A DNA stretch of 64,000 nucleotides from Dictyophora rubrovolvata (lineage: Eukaryota > Basidiomycota > Agaricomycetes > Phallales > Phallaceae): NCBI GenBank assembly GCA_029959195.1, contig CP114124.1:124001-188000 (forward strand). The letters are read 5' to 3'. Shown here one piece after another: positions 59,829 through 64,000 of this stretch (position 1 is the stretch's first letter; every line of letters starts with the position of its first letter). The notes beneath the pieces are model-generated. The model saw nothing but the letters and a program-made list of their open reading frames with translations. It searched no databases and was not told the origin of the DNA. The translations under genes were made by a program, and so were the position numbers.

Positions 59829-60095
59829 ACAAGGTCGGAATGATTAGTTCAACAAATAGTGCTGTATTAGTTTGCGAACTCACCAAAGTTCTGGTTTTGC
59901 AATTGGCTTGAATATTTCAACTTCGGGTCACTTCTCAGTGTCATGGCATCCTAGTACGGAAGAGATATTCACGTTGGAAGACAGCGCTGCGACATGTTTA
60001 TCAGTCCGGAAAAAGGCCCCTTCGGAATGGGCCGCAAAGTTAAGACTCCGCTTTAAAAAGCCGAACGGCATTCGACCTTGCCTATTGACTGTGCT

Positions 60096-62041
60096 ATGTT
60101 CTTCCTAAACAGCCTTCCGTCCTCCTTGAGTGTTATTCAGTACTTTCTCTCGCTCCTATCGTCGGATAACAAAACAGTTGCATTGGAAGAGCAGGAGCGT
60201 CCTTTTCTACATGTACCGCAAGCAAAGGTCTCGTTGCCAGTCGACAACCCTACTCAGTCATTCTGGACGCATGGTGATAGGAATGCTAATCCTTTAGCAA
60301 CAGAGGGTAGCGACGGACAATTATCAGAAAACGTCGATATTGCCATTATTGGTTCAGGAATTACTGGTATCGGTGTGGCATACCATCTGAGTCAGTCACT
60401 ACATTTGCTGGACTTTCCGTTAACAATTGCGGTCATCGAAGCTCGAAATTTCTGTCAGTTGTCGGTTTGTTTTTTTCCTTCGAAAAAAACTCCTTATTGA
60501 AATCTCTGAAAAGGTTCTGGTGCAACTGGTTCGTCAGTAGCTTCGAGCCCTTGACCCTAGTTGCCTGGTTCGTGAAACTGACAATATACGACCAGGGCGA
60601 AACGGCGGACATCTCACTCCTGTTATCTTTGGAGGCTTTCATCAGGATGAACTAGTATATGGGACAAATGAGGCTCTTCGATTTTTTGACCTCGAAAATC
60701 ATACCACAGGTGCTCTGCTTCGGTTTATAAGCCAACAGAGGATTGGTGGCGACATCGACTTGGTTCATGGGCCTCACGTTAAATTTCTCCTTAGCGATGA
60801 AGAAACAGATAGGCTTGTTGTCGATTATCAAGCCGCGAATGCATCTCATCGCATTAACCTGGCCTCCGTGCGCTTTCTTTCTAATGCAAACACAAGTCTT
60901 GTTCGTTTGGATCTGTTAATTAATCTCGTCTTTCGAGTGTCTAATTACGTTTAAGGCATATGGCCCAGACTATCCTTCTATTGAGTTTTCCGGTAACAAT
61001 GTATGGCCGCTTAAGCTTGTAACCGAGTTGTTTAGAGCAGCACGTAGTGAGTATTTAAGCCATCTACCCCCTTGGTTCTCCCACTGACGAACAAAAATAG
61101 AAACTATCCAGAATGCATTTAGCGGCTCTGAGCTTGTCTTGCACACTCACACCCCAGTTCTAGATATCACTCGTCTCAACTCGCAGCAGCATGATAGTGA
61201 TACCCCTCTTACGAAACAATGGAGACTAAAAACGCCTAGAGGTGATATCAACACACACATGATCATTCATGCTACAAACGCCTATGCTGGACACTTACTA
61301 CCCTTCCTTGCACCCGGTGAGGGTAACCGGAGTATAACCCCTACTCGTGGCCAGGTGATTGCTACCAGAGCTTCAATTCCTGCATATCATTTCAGGAAAG
61401 GCAATTTCGATGCCAATGATGGATTTGAGTATTGGTTCTCTCGTCCTGTTGCAGATCCTTTGGTGGATAAACCTCTCGTGATTCTAGGTGGTGCACGAGA
61501 TGCAGCAGCGCCGGGGTACGAAACGGGAATTACCAATGATTCAACTATAAACGCCAATATATCCAAAAGACTTCGGGGCTTCTTGCCTCATCTATACCCT
61601 AAAGGATGGTTTGTTGAGGACGGTGAACCTGAGATGGAATGGGTAAATTTGATTGGCGTAATTGCATTTCAGTTTCGACTCATCTTAGATAGACAGGCAT
61701 AATGGGCTACACGCAGTCATCATTACCTGTGGTTAGTAATCTCCTCATTTCAATTCTTTGCCCGTTTTAATGCCAAACTACACAGGTAGGATCGGTATTG
61801 AACTACACTGACGGCACCTTTCTCGCTGGTCAGTACATTTCTGCTGGATATACAGGTCATGGCATGCCTAGAGCATATGGGTGGTACGTCCCCCGTTGTT
61901 CAATGTTTTGTTCACATCACTCATCAACTATACTTTAGTGCGGAAGCTTTAGTGCAAATGATTATATCTGACATCCGACGTCAGCAATGGAATCCTCCCA
62001 GTTGGTTTCCGAGAAGCTATCTTACGGATTTCACTACATGA
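60096..62041 (+). CDS. FAD-dependent oxidoreductase, DAO family
   Basis: Many exons, about 500 residues. The N-terminus has a hydrophobic run (MFFLNSLPSSLSVIQYFLSL) that may be a signal or membrane anchor. Then comes DIAIIGSGITGIGVAYHLSQ, the FAD-binding GxGxxG fold, and TIAVIEARNFCSGATGRNGG, formed by joining three exons (ARNFC, SGATG, RNGGHLTP); ATGRNGG is a DAO-type FAD contact. Later: WPLKLVTELFRAA, IIHATNAYAGHLLPFLAPG, TPTRGQVIATR, FEYWFSRPVA, PLVILGGARD, and EWTGIMGYTQSSLPVVG, with AGQYISAGYTGHGMPRAYG for the last FAD contact. The stop is at 62041. This order resembles fungal gamma-glutamylputrescine or amine oxidase-like DAO proteins. It oxidises an amino or N-methyl compound with O2, giving H2O2; the substrate is unknown. 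Confidence 0.83.
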
Positions 62042-63562
62042 AGTTTTGAGTGGCGGGTTGTTCTTTCTCATAGCGTATTTTACCTTGTTGATAATTTCTA
62101 TTGAGGATAATGATAACTGTTTTATTCAATCCGGGTTGACTCCGGGACAAACTTACAATTGTGACATACTGTGACCACTAGAGGCCGACAGCCCTTCGTT
62201 TTTACTGCGAGCACGGTTTTGCGGTCGACTCATTGTAGTTTTCTAAACCTCTGATTCTGTGAGAAATAAAAACCGGGTTCCAAATTTACTTCAGGCTGTG
62301 TCCACGCCATGCACAGGTGCCTGTAAGCTATTGTTCTTTCGGTGCCCAATCGGAACCTCCGAGTAGCTGAGAAGCTAATCTTGCAACAAACATTGCGATG
62401 AATTATTTTCTCCCCAGATATCGAAAGGTCGTCGCTGTCCTTGTACATGTAGAGTTCTCGGCACCGCAATTCCCAGATTTCTGTTTCCCACTTCCGTTGG
62501 CTCCAATTTTTCAAAACGATTCCACAGTTGGCTGGAACAACTGTGTTTGTCTTACGTATCCTGTTGACGGGTACATTATCAAACGTTTACTTGGATGATG
62601 TCAAAGATCCTCGTCTTTGAACGTCAAAGGGTGTTTAGCTTCGCCGATCAAGCATGGTCTCATCAAATACTACCCTCCTTGTTTCACCTAATTTCGGAAA
62701 ACAAAGACAATGTTTCCAAGCGGAACCATTACTGTCTTACCATATCTATATTTGAAGCCCTTAGTCTTCCGTAAAACGGTGTGTCATCAGATGGTGCGGG
62801 GCACTGAATGTTTGCAAGAACTTCTGTTCCGCAATGTGGCAGAACGGAGAGGTAAGAGCGCCTTCAACCGCTTTGCTTTTTCAGAACTTAGAACCTCTTT
62901 ACCGTTATTGTCTCTCTTCTAGTTCTTCTCGGTCACCCTCGGCCCAAATGATCAAATACACGAGACACTGTTATGTCATTGGAATCGAAATTTTCCATTC
63001 TGTGACAGTTTACAACGATAATGCTGCTCCTTTACATGCTTTACATGCATGTTGCAGAAGTGCCGGTAAGTCAAACACTACGCAGATCTCCGATCGTAGC
63101 CCAAGGTTCATAACACGACTTTGCAGACAGTTAATTTACCTTTATCCCAAAGAATAAAACGTATGGAAAAGCGTAGTTACGACATACAATGTATGTCCGA
63201 GTCTTGTGTTTATAATACGTTTTTGCCTCTCGCAAGCTATCATCATCGGTGCGTGCCACCGGAAACAAGGTTTGATCTTCTTTTGGGCTTTAAGCTTTGG
63301 CATCGATGATCATCGACCAAAGTCCACATTTTCTCCATGTTCTTGAATAGAACCTTGAGATTCCATTTGGCCTTCATGGTACTATTTTGATGGCTATGAA
63401 CCTTACAAGTTACGTATACAGGGTCACCGGGTCGGCGACGATCTTGATTATTTCTAGGCCACTCACTTAACCCTTTGCCCAGTGTCTTGAGCAATCATTT
63501 ATAAACGGTACTCATCCCTCTGTCTCGACACATTCCAGTGCTGAGCTTGCTTCCATCCAAGT
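62042..63562. other. intergenic, possible gene remnant
   Basis: No firm gene. An open stretch at about 62597-62777 (FERQRVFSFADQAWSHQIL) and one at about 62923-63015 (FFSVTLGPNDQIHETLLCH) have protein-like character and flank a possible GTAAGA...CTAG intron, but I cannot join them into a frame or name a family. They may be the remains of a decayed gene. Confidence 0.35.
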
Positions 63563-64000
63563 ATGACACTGATCCAAGATCCTCCCTGTTCTGGAGTCGT
63601 GTATAACGACGGAAAGACTTGGTTGCCGCTCGCTGACTTAGATGTTTACGTCTCTATTGTTGATACGTCTAGCAAAGTTCTTCTGACCCAGACTTATTTT
63701 TATGAAGGATCGCATATGCTACAAGACGCGTATTACATGTTCCCGTTACCCCCCGATGCTGCTGTCTGTGGCTTTCAAATGAGAACAAACGACGGGACAT
63801 CTATTCAGGGAATCGTTAAAGAGGTTAATGAAGCCAGGAAAGATTACGAGGAAGCCGTACGAACAAATCGCTTGGCTAGCCTATTAGAGCAATTCCGACA
63901 AGACAGTGCGTCTACGTGGCTTGTTTTTTTTCAATGAACTCGGCTTACGTTTTAACATAATAAACTCTCGTTCAAGTTTTTGTCTTATCATTAGGGTCTT
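63563..64000 (+). CDS. VIT-domain (vault/inter-alpha-trypsin) protein, 5' part only
   Basis: The ATG at 63563 gives MTLIQDPPCSGVVYNDGKTW. The first exon then carries a VIT domain: LADLDVYVSIVDTSSKVLLT, YMFPLPPDAAVCGFQMRTND, then GTSIQGIVKEVNEARKDY and EEAVRTNRLASLLEQ, the helix and LLEQ ending typical of the domain. The exon ends near 63904 at a GTGCGT donor; the downstream part is beyond the window. In the family a von Willebrand A domain follows, so the full gene should be several kb longer. Such proteins are common in Agaricomycetes, but their role is unclear. Truncation here is by the window, not by mutation. Confidence 0.78.

Overview
The window looks like nuclear DNA of a basidiomycete fungus, most likely an Agaricomycete. 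Genes are split by many short introns (about 45-130 nt, GT...AG, often with a TACTAAT-like branch site), lie on both strands with little overlap, and belong to families typical of mushroom-forming fungi: GH5 beta-glucanase, S28 serine carboxypeptidase, adenylate-forming reductases, small dsRNA-binding proteins, HsbA-like secreted proteins, F-box proteins and VIT-domain proteins. The sequence does not let me name a genus. Exon joins were worked out by eye from splice signals and reading frame.

Layout. 0-9.8 kb: a C2H2 zinc-finger gene (A, minus), then a divergent pair of secreted hydrolases (GH5 minus, S28 peptidase plus) sharing about 0.5 kb of upstream DNA, then a J-domain protein. 12-18.3 kb: two tandem zinc-finger paralogues (B and C, plus) and a divergent short-chain dehydrogenase (SDR) (minus). 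18.3-29 kb: mostly gene-poor, interrupted by a Hua1-like proline-rich zinc-binding protein (minus) and a compact dsRNA-binding protein (plus). 29.7-36.5 kb: a hypothetical membrane-anchored protein, a typical SDR (minus), a 135-bp hairpin MITE and an AT-hook protein. 37-47 kb: a hAT-like non-autonomous element, a stand-alone thioester-reductase gene, a full adenylation-thiolation-reductase (A-T-R) gene and a fourth zinc-finger paralogue (D, minus). 48.9-51.8 kb: two housekeeping genes, ESCRT-I VPS28 and the mitochondrial glycine-cleavage T-protein. 53-60 kb: two HsbA-like secreted-protein genes flanking an intronless F-box gene. 60-64 kb: an FAD-dependent amine/amino-acid oxidase and the 5' end of a VIT-domain gene cut by the window edge.

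Working together. The A-T-R enzyme and the neighbouring lone reductase probably reduce carboxylic acids to aldehydes, and the SDRs and FAD oxidase are plausible, unproven partners. The GH5, S28 peptidase and HsbA genes are secreted functions acting on wall or substrate. The strongest unusual signal is the family of four zinc-finger genes. They share introns that split the second cysteine codon of fingers 2 and 3, and three of them carry Asn in place of the last zinc-binding His of finger 2. No rRNA, convincing tRNA, CRISPR array or retroelement was seen.
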